Shown here piece after piece: positions 52,382 through 61,974 of a stretch of DNA of 64,000 nt. Each line of letters begins with the position of its first letter. Within the stretch, counting starts at the first letter, position 1. Source of the stretch: CAJFUR01 sp904420575 (GTDB lineage Bacteria; Actinomycetota; Coriobacteriia; Coriobacteriales; Eggerthellaceae); the NCBI GenBank assembly GCA_965119745.1, contig OZ221973.1, forward strand, positions 2,790,001 through 2,854,000, in the 5' to 3' direction. The position numbers and the translations under genes were made by a program. The notes below the pieces were generated by a model. It ran no database searches. It saw only the letters and a list, made by a program, of their open reading frames with translations, and was not told the DNA's origin.

Positions 52382-54490
52382 CTAGTACACGACCACCTTC
52401 GTTCCCCAAGGGATGTTGTCGTATATCCATTTCGCATTGTCCAGCTGCAAGCGAACGCATCCGTGCGACAAGGCCATGCCCAGTCGCGAGTCCATGGGAT
52501 GCGAGGGGGTGGGGTATTGGTAATACAGCGTCGAATGGAACAGGTAATTGCCGTAAAACTGGGTATAGTAAAAACAGCGGGCGTTCGACGAGTCGAAATA
52601 GTACCCCCTGATGCCCACCGTGAAAGAACCCTTCACGGTGGGGGTGGCCGGAGCGCCGTTCGCACAATCCCAAAAATGGATGCGCCGCCATCCCCCGTTG
52701 CCGCCCCCCGAAAACACCCCGACCTTGTGCTCCGCCGTGTCAACCAGTATCAGGTAGGGAGTGGTGCTCGTGTAGTCCTGGGCTTTCCGCACCATGGGAT
52801 CCGCCAGCACGAGCTCCACCGAATCCGCAGGCAGGAACGCGGCCTGTCCCCGGTAGGACGAGAGCACCCACTCCCCTGCGGCGTCCCACGGGGCGGCAGG
52901 GACCTCCACGCCGCCCCAGAAGAAGTCGAACGGCTCGGACGAGAGGTCGGGGGACGGGCGCATGGAGACGCGGCCGAGCGTCCGCCCGACGTAGGGGACG
53001 TCGCGGCCGGGCGCGTCGTTGAGCGACACGTCGGAGGCGCGGGCGAAGTAGCGCCCGCCCCCGTAGGCCACCGCCAGCCACTCGCCGGCGGCGTCCCAGC
53101 GGGTGAAGCCGCCCACGACCACGCCGCCCCAGAGGAAGTCGGCCTCGGGCTGGGAGGCGTCGGGCGAGGCGTAGAGGGGCGTGCGGCGCAGGGTGGCGCC
53201 CCGGTAGGCCGACCCGTCGGGGGAGTCGGCGGAGGAGAGGGCGTCCGAGCGGACGAAGTAGGTGGCCCCCCGGTAGGGGACGGCCAGCCACTCGCCGGCG
53301 GCGTCCCACGCCGACGCCGACAGGGACACCCCGCCCCAGAAGAACTCGGCCTCGGGCAGCGAGGCGTCGGGGGCCTCGTAGGCGGGGGTGCGCGAGAGGG
53401 TCACCGCCACGCGGGAGCCCGACCCGTCGTTGAGCGACACGTCGGAGGCGCGGGCGAAGTAGCGCCCGCCCCCGTAGGCCACCGCCAGCCACTCGCCGGC
53501 GGCGTCCCAGCGGGTGAAGCCGCCCACGACCACGCCGCCCCAGAGGAAGTCGGCCTCGGGCTGGGAGGCGTCGGGCGAGGCGTAGAGGGGCGTGCGGCGC
53601 AGGGTGGCGCCCCGGTAGGCCGACCCGTCGGGGGAGTCGGCGGAGGAGAGGGCGTCCGAGCGGACGAAGTAGGTGGCCCCCCGGTAGGGGACGGCCAGCC
53701 ACTCGCCGGCGGCGTCCCACGCCGACGCCGACAGGGACACCCCGCCCCAGAAGAACTCGGCCTCGGGCAGCGAGGCGTCGGGGGCCTCGTAGGCGGGGGT
53801 GCGCGAGAGGGTCACCGCCACGCGGGAGCCCGACCCGTCGTTGAGCGACACGTCGGAGGCGCGGGCGAAGTAGCGCCCGCCCCCGTAGGCCACCGCCAGC
53901 CACTCGCCGGCGGCGTCCCAGCGGGTGAAGCCGCCCACGACCACGCCGCCCCAGAGGAAGTCGGCCTCGGGCTGGGAGGCGTCGGGCGAGGCGTAGAGGG
54001 GCGTGCGGCGCAGGGTGGCGCCCCGGTAGGCCGACCCGTCGGGGGAGTCGTTCTCCGGCAGGGAGGGAGAGGCCGCAGGGCCCGCAGGATCGCCTGCAGG
54101 GCCTGCGGGATCCGCAGGGTCATCCGTGGAGCCTGCGGATCCCGCAGAGTCATCCGCAGGATCCGCAGGGTCGTTTGCAGGATCATCCGCAGGGCCCGTG
54201 AGATCTTGCGAGCCTTCGGGAACCTCAGGGTTTGCAGGATCCTCGATTTGGCCCGTCTGCCCCTGTTCGCCCTCCACATCGGATTGCCCAGGCTCGTCCG
54301 ACGCCTCAAGCCCTCCCTCATCCCGGCTTCCGACGTCGGCGAAGGTTTCGTCTTCGGCATTCGCCCAGGTTCCCCGGCCAGCCGCGTCCGCATCGGCATA
54401 CGCCATAAGAACCGGCATCGCCAGCATCGCGGACAAGACCACCGACAAGATCAGAACGACTCCCTGCGATCCCCGGCCTCGAACAAACAT
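52382..54490 (-). CDS. L,D-transpeptidase with SH3-like repeats
   Basis: 702 residues from ATG 54490 (GAAGGAG). Signal segment GVVLILSVVLSAMLAMPVLMAYA, Asp/Pro/Glu-rich linker, six SH3-like repeats (A-B-A-B-A plus the terminal type), then a YkuD domain: YLILVDTAEHKVGVFSGG, FHSTLYYQ and the catalytic SHGCVRLQLDNAKWIYDN. It would make 3-3 peptidoglycan crosslinks or attach proteins to the wall. The repeats and linker are the same DNA as in the C39-type peptidase gene, so the two differ mainly in their ends. Confidence 0.93.
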   Translation of the reverse strand: MFVRGRGSQGVVLILSVVLSAMLAMPVLMAYADADAAGRGTWANAEDETFADVGSRDEGGLEASDEPGQSDVEGEQGQTGQIEDPANPEVPEGSQDLTGPADDPANDPADPADDSAGSAGSTDDPADPAGPAGDPAGPAASPSLPENDSPDGSAYRGATLRRTPLYASPDASQPEADFLWGGVVVGGFTRWDAAGEWLAVAYGGGRYFARASDVSLNDGSGSRVAVTLSRTPAYEAPDASLPEAEFFWGGVSLSASAWDAAGEWLAVPYRGATYFVRSDALSSADSPDGSAYRGATLRRTPLYASPDASQPEADFLWGGVVVGGFTRWDAAGEWLAVAYGGGRYFARASDVSLNDGSGSRVAVTLSRTPAYEAPDASLPEAEFFWGGVSLSASAWDAAGEWLAVPYRGATYFVRSDALSSADSPDGSAYRGATLRRTPLYASPDASQPEADFLWGGVVVGGFTRWDAAGEWLAVAYGGGRYFARASDVSLNDAPGRDVPYVGRTLGRVSMRPSPDLSSEPFDFFWGGVEVPAAPWDAAGEWVLSSYRGQAAFLPADSVELVLADPMVRKAQDYTSTTPYLILVDTAEHKVGVFSGGGNGGWRRIHFWDCANGAPATPTVKGSFTVGIRGYYFDSSNARCFYYTQFYGNYLFHSTLYYQYPTPSHPMDSRLGMALSHGCVRLQLDNAKWIYDNIPWGTKVVVY
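52807..54076. repeat. Homogenised repeat block, copy 2 (411-bp units)
   Basis: Type-A starts at 53034, 53445 and 53856, again 411 bp apart; one unit fewer than copy 1 at 43934-45614. Matches copy 1 through the terminal repeat on one side and the linker on the other. Confidence 0.85.
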
Positions 54491-54612
54491 CACCCTACTC
54501 CTTCGAACATATCGCCCAAACAAGACGACGCCTTTGCGCGCATACACCCTCCTGCGCGAAACGAACCCGCAAGGCCCCTACGGCAAGAGAAGCCGCAAAG
54601 ACTCGACAATCA

Positions 54613-57582
54613 TCAAGAATAGGAAGGCACCTCGAACGTAAGCCCCGTATCTATCATGTCGATGCCGGCGTAGCGGTAGAAATCGGCCATGATGTCGGCG
54701 ATGCCCGTCGCCCAGGTGATGCTGGTGGCGTATTGCATCCATACGGTACCTTCACGAGACGCCTGCACGTAGTTCCACCGCATTTCATAGAGCGTATTCT
54801 GCCGATAGGAATTGCCGGCATAATTTCGCTCAACCCAGTCCCCGGCCCCAGTCAAAGCATTCTCGACGCTGTTCCATCCTTGCGAAATGGCCATGTAGCG
54901 ACCTCCCCACAGCGGATCGCTGTCGTAGGCTCCTATGCCATAGAGATTGTAGTACGTCCCCGCAGGATACGTCTTGCCGTTCACCAGGTCCGTTCCGTTG
55001 TAATAGTAGCCCCGCGCAAGCGTGGAGGTTCCCCATCCGCTCTCCAGAATGGCGTGCGCCATGAGATACACCTCGTTCATGCCCGAGCGCTGCGAAGCCG
55101 CGATGATGGTGGCTCCGCTGTCGCGCAAGACGCTATTGCTGTATCCGTAACGATCCAGCGTGCTGTTGATGAAGGCGTTCAGCTGCGCAGCCGTCACCTT
55201 GCCTGAATAGCCATCGTCCAAGACGGCGAACTGATAGTATTCGTCTTCCCCATATCCCCAGGTCGAAGGGTTCAAGTAGTGCAAAACCTCCTCGCGGGAG
55301 TAACTGTGGTATTGAGACACCGAGGCGTATTCCAGATCAAGCATGGCATCCAGCGAGATTCCCGTGGGAACCTCGACGGAATTGGCCGACCCATCGTCAA
55401 GCTCAACGTTCTCTGCTCGCACGAAATACCGCACTCCTGCATACGCGACCGTCAGCCACTCGCCCGCCGCATCCCAATGCTGAAAACCCGACCAGGTGAT
55501 GTCAGCCCAGAAGAAGTCTCCCACCTCGGCTTGCAGCGAAGGGGCCACGTAGAGGTTCGTGCGGGTCAGGGTGGTTCCACGATAGCTGCGCCCATCCGGG
55601 CTGTCCCCTATCGAAAGGGCGGACGTCCGTATGAAAAGCGTTTCTCCCCCATAGACGAGCGTGCACCACTCGCCACCCGCATCCCAGCGAGACACGGACG
55701 CCGCCACGCCGCCCCAGAAGAAGTCGACGGGACCGGCCTCTTCGGAAGGCATGCCGTACGCATTGGTGCGTTCGCTGAAGTACCCCGTGAAAGAGCCCGA
55801 CCCGTCGTTGAGCGACACGTCGGCCGCCTTCACGTAGTAGCGCTGCCCCGCGTACACGATGGCCAGCCACTCCCCTGCGGCGTCCCACCGGGAGTAGCCG
55901 GAGAGGACGACGCCGCCCCAGAAGAAGTCCACCGGGTCCTGCGAGGCGTCGGGCGAGGCGTAGAGGTTGGCCCGGCGCAGCGTCACGCCCGTGTATCCGG
56001 AGGCTCCCGCCGCGTCGTTGAGCGACACGTCGGCCGCCTTCACGTAGTAGCGCTGCCCCGCGTACACGATGGCCAGCCACTCCCCTGCGGCGTCCCACCG
56101 GGAGTAGCCGGAGAGGACGACGCCGCCCCAGAAGAAGTCCACCGGGTCCTGCGAGGCGTCGGGCGCGGCGTAGAGGTTGGCCCGGCGCAGCGTCACGCCC
56201 GTGTAGCCGGAGGCTCCCGCCGCGTCGTTGAGCGACACGTCGGCAGCCTTCACGTAGTAGCGCTGCCCCGCGTACATGATGGTCAACCACTGACCAGCAG
56301 CATCCACGCGGGAATAGCCGGAGAGGAGGACGCCGCCCCAGAAGAAGTCCACCGGGTCCTGCGAGGCGTCGGGCGCGGCGTAGAGGTTGGCCCGGCGCAG
56401 CGTCACGCCCGTGTAGCCGGAGACGTCCGTCGCATCGCTTATGACCACCGAAGCCGACGGCACAAAACCCTGCGCGCCTTGGTAGGATACGGAAAACCAT
56501 TTGCCCGCCGCATCCCATGGCACTAGCCCGGACAGCGTGGCCCCAGACCCGATAGCAGCAAGAACCGTAGCGGACGAGCTAGGGGTTTCGTACAACAAGG
56601 CGCCGGATGTCGCAAAGCCACGACGCGCTGCCGTGTCGGTCGCATCGTTGAGCAGCACATACGAAGCCTTGATGAAACAGCGCTGTCCCTCGTACGAGAA
56701 CGTGAGCCAATCGCCCGACGCATCCCAAGCGGAAAATCCGCCATAGACCACACCGCCCCAGAAGAAATCCCTCACCGGAGCGGCCGTGCTGGGGTACTCG
56801 TAGAAGTTCGCACGACCAAGCGTGATGCCAGCATATCGCGACCCATCGGCTGCATCGTTGAGGGAAACGTCTGAGGCCTTTGTGTAATACTGAACCCCTT
56901 CGTACCAGACGGTCAGCCATTCACCTGCCACATCCCATCGCGAAAAACCATTTCGAAGGATACCGGGCCAGAAGTAGTCAGCCACTGCGGCCTCCGCCGA
57001 CGGCTCGGTATAGAGATTCGTTCGCCGCACGGTGATGCCCATGTAGGATTGAGTGTCGGGGGAATCGTTGGGAGCAAGCGACAATGCATCCGCTTGGGAT
57101 GCCTCGTCGTCTGTTGGCGGAACTTGGGGTTCCGCCTCGTTCGGCAAAGCGGAAGGAGCGTCCGCATCGGGCGAGGCCTTGTCGTCCGGCGCAGCTGCAG
57201 AGGAGTCCTGTCCAGATGCAGAACCGTCGCCCGGAACGGGATCGCCCTCGTCTTCCTTGTCGGACGGCAAATCCGTCGTGCCCGAGCCGTCCGAATCCTC
57301 GCCCGATTCGCTCTCGGAATCTCCGGAACCTTCCTTGTCGGTATCTCCGGAACCCCCAATGTCCTCGCCTTCGGCGCCATCGGAAGAACCCCCTTGCGCG
57401 TCCGGCCCGGCAAGAGCACCGCCCTTCGCACCATCGCCCGCAGCCGACACGTTGCCGGACGGAATGTCGCCGCTCCGTCCATCTTCGGCCAAAGCGACAG
57501 TGGGCACCATTGTCAAACTCAAGAGAAGACAAAGGAACAGGGGCAGTATCTTCCTTTTTGCAGAATGCCCGTCTCGTTTCAT
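54613..57582 (-). CDS. Secreted N-acetylglucosaminidase with eight SH3-like repeats
   Basis: 989 residues. ATG 57582 follows AGAAGGAG. Signal peptide ILPLFLCLLLSLTMVPTVALA, a Gly/Ser/Asp/Glu linker of about 140 residues, eight repeats of 67-70 residues (motif DFFWGGV...WDAAGEWL...YYVKAADVSLND) and a glucosaminidase domain: VYLMAHAILESGWGTSTLARG, YYNLYGIGAYDSDP, WNSVENALTGAGDWVERNY. It cleaves the glycan strand. Three central repeats are nearly identical, the outer ones divergent; the third (ATVLAAIGSGATLSG) lacks the FWGG motif. Confidence 0.92.
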   Translation of the reverse strand: MKRDGHSAKRKILPLFLCLLLSLTMVPTVALAEDGRSGDIPSGNVSAAGDGAKGGALAGPDAQGGSSDGAEGEDIGGSGDTDKEGSGDSESESGEDSDGSGTTDLPSDKEDEGDPVPGDGSASGQDSSAAAPDDKASPDADAPSALPNEAEPQVPPTDDEASQADALSLAPNDSPDTQSYMGITVRRTNLYTEPSAEAAVADYFWPGILRNGFSRWDVAGEWLTVWYEGVQYYTKASDVSLNDAADGSRYAGITLGRANFYEYPSTAAPVRDFFWGGVVYGGFSAWDASGDWLTFSYEGQRCFIKASYVLLNDATDTAARRGFATSGALLYETPSSSATVLAAIGSGATLSGLVPWDAAGKWFSVSYQGAQGFVPSASVVISDATDVSGYTGVTLRRANLYAAPDASQDPVDFFWGGVLLSGYSRVDAAGQWLTIMYAGQRYYVKAADVSLNDAAGASGYTGVTLRRANLYAAPDASQDPVDFFWGGVVLSGYSRWDAAGEWLAIVYAGQRYYVKAADVSLNDAAGASGYTGVTLRRANLYASPDASQDPVDFFWGGVVLSGYSRWDAAGEWLAIVYAGQRYYVKAADVSLNDGSGSFTGYFSERTNAYGMPSEEAGPVDFFWGGVAASVSRWDAGGEWCTLVYGGETLFIRTSALSIGDSPDGRSYRGTTLTRTNLYVAPSLQAEVGDFFWADITWSGFQHWDAAGEWLTVAYAGVRYFVRAENVELDDGSANSVEVPTGISLDAMLDLEYASVSQYHSYSREEVLHYLNPSTWGYGEDEYYQFAVLDDGYSGKVTAAQLNAFINSTLDRYGYSNSVLRDSGATIIAASQRSGMNEVYLMAHAILESGWGTSTLARGYYYNGTDLVNGKTYPAGTYYNLYGIGAYDSDPLWGGRYMAISQGWNSVENALTGAGDWVERNYAGNSYRQNTLYEMRWNYVQASREGTVWMQYATSITWATGIADIMADFYRYAGIDMIDTGLTFEVPSYS

Positions 57583-57865
57583 GCTGCACTCCTTCTGCTG
57601 CGTTTATGCGTCGTTGCCGAAATGGTACCATACGTGGCGCTTCGCACCGGCCAGCAGAAGGGCGGGCGACAAAAAAGCACGTTGTTTGCCGGGCCGTGCC
57701 AGCCCCGAAGCAACGGCTTCCGACACGCATCATCGAATCGTCCAGACAGAAGGAGGCGGCCGCGAGTCGGCGGAGACGGGATTGGTGGCCCGTCCCATCC
57801 GCCAAGCTTCGCAGCCGCCTTCCAAGGCGATGCACGTCTCGCCAAAAATGATTGGCCGATGCCGG

Positions 57866-58831
57866 TTACGCGAAAAACGCATCCCCCGACACGCGAGCGG
57901 CCAATGCAACGGCCCTCTTGCCCATTTCGCCACTCGTCGCGATCTCTTCGCCCGTGTTGATGCAATGGGCGAAGTGCTCGAACTCGCTCCGCAAAGGCTC
58001 CACCGACGGAACGAACACGCGCTCCACGATGTTCTCCTGCTTGTATTCGGTCGGATGTCCCACATTCAACTCGAAGTTCGTCTTGCGCGAGATCTCGACG
58101 GAGCGATTCAGGTAATCGACCGTGATGAATGCGTTCTTGGCGTTTATCTGCGCCTTGCGCTCTTTCGACTCGGTCACGCGGCTGGCCGTCAGGCTCGCCA
58201 CCATCCCGTCTTCGTATGCCACGATGGCCTGCGCATAATCCAGCATGTCGGTATAGACCCGCGCCCCTTGGCTGCACACGCGCGCAATAGGGGCTTTCGA
58301 AATGGCGTTAAGAATGTCTATGTCGTGAATCATGAGATCCTGCACCACGTCGGCATCAGAAATTCGCCCCGCGAAAGGACTCAATCGGCGAAAGTCCACG
58401 GAAATGATCTCTTCATGCTCGAGAATTTCCATGAGCGTCGCTATTGCCGGATTGTAGCGCTCCACATGCCCGACGCACAGCCGCCCGCCCCCTCGCGCAC
58501 AGGCGTCGATGATGTCTTGGGCATCCGCTTCGTTCAGGGCGATGGGCTTCTCGACGAGCACATGGCAACCTTTTTCGGCCGCTATCAAAGCATGTTCCTT
58601 GTGCAACGACGAGGGCGTGGCGATGTTGACCACATCCACTTCGTCGCAAAGGGCCTCCATGCTCTCGAAAGCCTGTATCTTGTACGCCTCCGCGACCTTC
58701 GAGCAGGCATCGGAGTTGGCGTCGAAGCAACCTATCAGCTGGAACTCGGGCATAGTGGACAACACCCTCACGTGGTTCTTGCCCATGCTTCCTACACCCA
58801 CCACGCCTACGCGCAAAGGTTTCACACCCAT
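57866..58831 (-). CDS. Gfo/Idh/MocA oxidoreductase, candidate UDP-GlcNAc 3-dehydrogenase
   Basis: 321 residues. NAD-binding VGVVGVGSMGKNHVRV, VEKPIALNEADAQD and the substrate-side GHVERYNP with MIHDIDIL mark the family. The order of genes suggests oxidation of the 3-position of a UDP-HexNAc before transamination by the next gene. There is a second Gfo/Idh gene in the cluster (61974-63047), and which of the two serves as WbpB cannot be told from sequence. Confidence 0.85.
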   Translation of the reverse strand: MGVKPLRVGVVGVGSMGKNHVRVLSTMPEFQLIGCFDANSDACSKVAEAYKIQAFESMEALCDEVDVVNIATPSSLHKEHALIAAEKGCHVLVEKPIALNEADAQDIIDACARGGGRLCVGHVERYNPAIATLMEILEHEEIISVDFRRLSPFAGRISDADVVQDLMIHDIDILNAISKAPIARVCSQGARVYTDMLDYAQAIVAYEDGMVASLTASRVTESKERKAQINAKNAFITVDYLNRSVEISRKTNFELNVGHPTEYKQENIVERVFVPSVEPLRSEFEHFAHCINTGEEIATSGEMGKRAVALAARVSGDAFFA

Positions 58832-58909
58832 GGCAGCCTTTCCTTTCGTCTCACAAATCCGCCTTCAAGAAAGCGTCTCGCGCGCAGCGAGACGCTTTTG
58901 CGTTTCCGG

Positions 58910-60031
58910 CTATCGCACCGCCTTGAGCTTGGCGCAAATATCGTCTATTTCCGCCTCGGACAAATAGGGATGCATCGGCAGGCTGAACACACGTTCGGCG
59001 GCCGCTTCGCACACGGGCAAGTCGCCCTTCTGGTAACCAAAGGATGCATATGCCGTGGAAAGATGCATGGGAATGGGGTAATAGCATGCCGTGGGGATGC
59101 CTTGGGCCTTCAACCCCTCCATGATCTTGTCGCGCTGCGCGCGGTCCTCCGCCTGAACCGTGTACTGCGCCCATACCGAAACCTCGCCTTCGGGCACCGA
59201 AGGGGTGCGCAGCACGTCGGACAGGCGCTCCGTGTAGGCGGCGGCCACGCGATTGCGCGCCACTATCTCGTCGTCGAAGATCTGAAGCTTGGAAAGAATC
59301 ACGGCCGCCTGGATGGTGTCCATGCGCCCATTCACGCCAATGCGCACATTGTCGTACTTGTCGGATCCCTGGCCATGCACGCGGATAGAGCGTATCATCT
59401 GGGCCAGGTCGTCATCGTCGGTAAATATGGCGCCTCCATCACCGTAGCACCCAAGCGGCTTGGCAGGGAAAAACGAGGTGGCCGCCACATTGCCGAAGCT
59501 GCCTGCACGCTTGCCCGCTCTGCTGGCCCCAAAACCCTGCGCTGCATCTTCCAGCACGAACAGGTCGTGTTTTTCGGCAATGGCCTTTATGGCACCATAG
59601 TCGGCAAGGCGCCCGAAGAGATCGACCGCGATGATGCCTCGCGGATTGAGCTTTCCCTCCTCCAGAACGGCCTCTATGGCACGCTCGAGATCCTCGGGCG
59701 CTATGTTGTAGGATTCGGGATCGGAGTCCACGAACACCGGCGTGCCACCGGCAAGCGTCACGCTTTCGCCCGATGCGAAGAAGGTGAAGGACGGCACGAA
59801 CACGGCATCGTCCTTCGCAAGGTCATACGCCATCAGGGGAATGACCAAGGCATCCGTTCCGCTGGAACAGGAAAAGGCGTACTTGGTGCCCGCATAGGCG
59901 GCCAGTTTCTCTTCCATTTCGGCGATCTGCGGGCCCATGATGTAACGCTGGCTGTGCAACACCTCATCGACGCGTTTGCACACGTCCGCCTCTATCCGCT
60001 CGAATTGAGTCTTCAAATCTATGAACTGCAT
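58910..60031 (-). CDS. DegT/DnrJ/EryC1/StrS aminotransferase (WbpE-like)
   Basis: PLP enzyme of 373 residues that aminates keto-sugars. Seen: INFKT-like start FIDLKTQFERIE, GPQIAEMEEKLAAY, SCSSGTDAL, LEDAAQGFGAS and the PLP lysine in SFFPAKPLGCYGDGGAIF, HVRVHGQGSDKYDN. The short FFPAKPLGCYGDGGA signature is that of WbpE and related UDP-3-keto-sugar aminotransferases. 160 bp separate it from the epimerase upstream. Confidence 0.9.
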   Translation of the reverse strand: MQFIDLKTQFERIEADVCKRVDEVLHSQRYIMGPQIAEMEEKLAAYAGTKYAFSCSSGTDALVIPLMAYDLAKDDAVFVPSFTFFASGESVTLAGGTPVFVDSDPESYNIAPEDLERAIEAVLEEGKLNPRGIIAVDLFGRLADYGAIKAIAEKHDLFVLEDAAQGFGASRAGKRAGSFGNVAATSFFPAKPLGCYGDGGAIFTDDDDLAQMIRSIRVHGQGSDKYDNVRIGVNGRMDTIQAAVILSKLQIFDDEIVARNRVAAAYTERLSDVLRTPSVPEGEVSVWAQYTVQAEDRAQRDKIMEGLKAQGIPTACYYPIPMHLSTAYASFGYQKGDLPVCEAAAERVFSLPMHPYLSEAEIDDICAKLKAVR

Positions 60032-60191
60032 AGCGTCCCTTCTTTCGTCGCCTACCTAAACCTCAGCAAAGCCCGCAACAGCCCCCAGGCCTTCGAATCG
60101 ACCGAATGCAGAATAGCACAGAAAAGCCGCCTTCGCCTTGTCGATCGCCATAAGCAGGATGGCCGACCGACAAACCGCCGGCTGCGTGCGC

Positions 60192-61268
60192 CTAGCCACC
60201 GAACGCAAGCAGGCTGGACACCACGCGGTTCCCCGCATGCCCGTCGCCAAAAGGCTGATACTCGGGATCGATATGCTGCTCGACAGAAAGAGCTTCCTGG
60301 ATGGAATCCCGCTGCGGCGCCGCCAAGGTATTGCGCCCAGACACCATGGTTTCCGGGATCACCACGAAAGGAAGCACCGTCACGCACTTCTTCTGCGCAA
60401 AGAAGGCCTCCCGCTGAAGCCCTCCGGAGTCGGTCACCACCTTGCGCGCGCCCAACACCAAGGCTATGCTCGTGTAGTATCCGACCGGATCGCAGAACAC
60501 CACGTTTTCGTAGGGACGCTGCCCGCACAACCGCAGCACACGTTCTCTGTTTCGGGGGTGGACCGGATACACCGTAGGCGCATCGAGCTCGTCCATTGCG
60601 GCCAACACTTCACGTAAGGCGTTGTCGTCTGCGGTGTTTTCCTCCCGATGACAAGTGAGGTAGTAGTAATCGCCAGGAATATCGCGAACGGATCCATCAA
60701 AACACACCAACTCGTGAGACATGCCGCAAGCTTTCTCCCGAGCGCGAACGAAGGCGTCGTACATGGGATCCCCCACGAACTGGGAACGATCTTCCAGGCC
60801 TTCCTCGCGCAAGTTCGCGAGGCACTGCTGGGTAACCGCGAACAGAAGGCTGGAAACGTGATCGGCGCACACACGATTCACCTCTTCCGGATTCGTCAAA
60901 GACCGCGTGCGATAACCCGCCTCCACATGAGCTATCGGAATGTGGATCTTTGCGGCAGCCAGGGCACCGGCAAGCGTGGTATTGGTGTCTCCATACAGAA
61001 GAACCATATCGGGCTTTTCTTTGAGCAGGGTCTCCTCCAACGCAACCAGCATGGCGGCAGTCATGCTGGCATGCGAGCCTCCCGAAATGCCCAGATTGTA
61101 ATCGGGCTTCGGTATTCCCAGCTCGTCGAAGAATCGCTTGGACATGTCGTAGTCAAAATGCTGGCCCGTATGAATGAGCGTTTCCTGAACCCGTCCCCGC
61201 AGTTGGCCAGAAACAACAGCCGCCTTGATGAACTGAGGCCGTGCCCCCACGATGCTCGCAACCTTCAA
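60192..61268 (-). CDS. Non-hydrolysing UDP-HexNAc 2-epimerase (WbpI/WecB-like)
   Basis: 358 residues, beginning LKVASIVGARPQFIKAA from TTG 61268, chosen because GAGGAG lies just upstream and the family starts here; a GTG at 61352 would add 28 unrelated residues and overlap the acyltransferase. HTGQHFDYDMS, VLLYGDTNTTLAGALAA, HVEAGYRTRSLTNPEEVNR and VTDSGGLQREAF are the epimerase motifs. Context favours the WbpI role: inverting C2 of the diacetamido uronic acid sugar nucleotide. Confidence 0.88.
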   Translation of the reverse strand: MKVASIVGARPQFIKAAVVSGQLRGRVQETLIHTGQHFDYDMSKRFFDELGIPKPDYNLGISGGSHASMTAAMLVALEETLLKEKPDMVLLYGDTNTTLAGALAAAKIHIPIAHVEAGYRTRSLTNPEEVNRVCADHVSSLLFAVTQQCLANLREEGLEDRSQFVGDPMYDAFVRAREKACGMSHELVCFDGSVRDIPGDYYYLTCHREENTADDNALREVLAAMDELDAPTVYPVHPRNRERVLRLCGQRPYENVVFCDPVGYYTSIALVLGARKVVTDSGGLQREAFFAQKKCVTVLPFVVIPETMVSGRNTLAAPQRDSIQEALSVEQHIDPEYQPFGDGHAGNRVVSSLLAFGG

Positions 61269-61341
61269 TGCCTTCTCCTCATCGAACAGCCTATCTGCAC
61301 CCAGCCACCTGAGCGGCAAGACCCTTTCGCGCCAGAAAGTC

Positions 61342-61974
61342 CTAGACGGCACCTACCGGGCGCAGTTCGTTTTCCACGAGAGCGTACGAGCGACCGCAAT
61401 CAGGGCACACGCCCCCCTCTTCGGGCAGTCGATGCCCGCATTCGCACACCCACCCAAAACGGCGCGCCGGCACGCCGAGCATGAGGGCATGGGCAGGCAC
61501 GTCGCACGTCACCACCGCGCCCGCGCCTATCATGGCCCACTCCCCAACGGAATGCCCACACACGATGGTCGCATTGGCCCCGATGGACGCCCCGCGGCCT
61601 ATGGGGGTCTGTTCGTAGTTGGCCGCCCCTTTCGGATAGCAGGCGCGAGGGGTGAGATCGTTCGTGAACACGCAGGAGGGGCCGCAGAACACATCGTCGG
61701 CCAAGGTGACTCCCTCGTAAAGAGACACGTTGTTCTGTATGCGGCAGCCGTCGCCTATCACCACGTTGTTCGACACGTTGACGTTCTGGCCCATCGAGCA
61801 GCGCTTCCCGATGCGCGCGCCGGACTGAATGTGGCAGAAGTGCCACACCTTCGTGCCCTCCCCTATGACCACGTCCTCGTCAACGTAGCTGCTTTCATGC
61901 ACGAAGGCATCGGCGGATATGCCATCGGAAGAAACCCGCGCCCTTTTGTCGGCAGCCTTTGCCCCGTCGCCCAT
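61342..61974 (-). CDS. Hexapeptide acetyltransferase (WbpD-like) with zinc-ribbon-like tail
   Basis: 210 residues of left-handed beta-helix: VVIGEGTKVWHFCHIQSGA, IGKRCSMGQNVNVSNNVVIG, VFCGPSCVFTND-LTPRACYP, IGANATIVCG. This is the WbpD/PglD-type N-acetyltransferase that acetylates the 3-amino sugar. The C-terminus CECGHRLPEEGGVCPDCGRSY has two CxxCG-like pairs, an added zinc ribbon seen in some WbpD relatives. Start overlaps the upstream oxidoreductase stop by one base (TGATG). Confidence 0.9.
   Translation of the reverse strand: MGDGAKAADKRARVSSDGISADAFVHESSYVDEDVVIGEGTKVWHFCHIQSGARIGKRCSMGQNVNVSNNVVIGDGCRIQNNVSLYEGVTLADDVFCGPSCVFTNDLTPRACYPKGAANYEQTPIGRGASIGANATIVCGHSVGEWAMIGAGAVVTCDVPAHALMLGVPARRFGWVCECGHRLPEEGGVCPDCGRSYALVENELRPVGAV

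Noticed and set aside
57053..60577. A plus-strand open frame of over 1100 codons
   Set aside because: It runs opposite three well-identified genes (glucosaminidase, Gfo/Idh, aminotransferase), has no ribosome site or family motif; long antisense frames are expected at this GC content.
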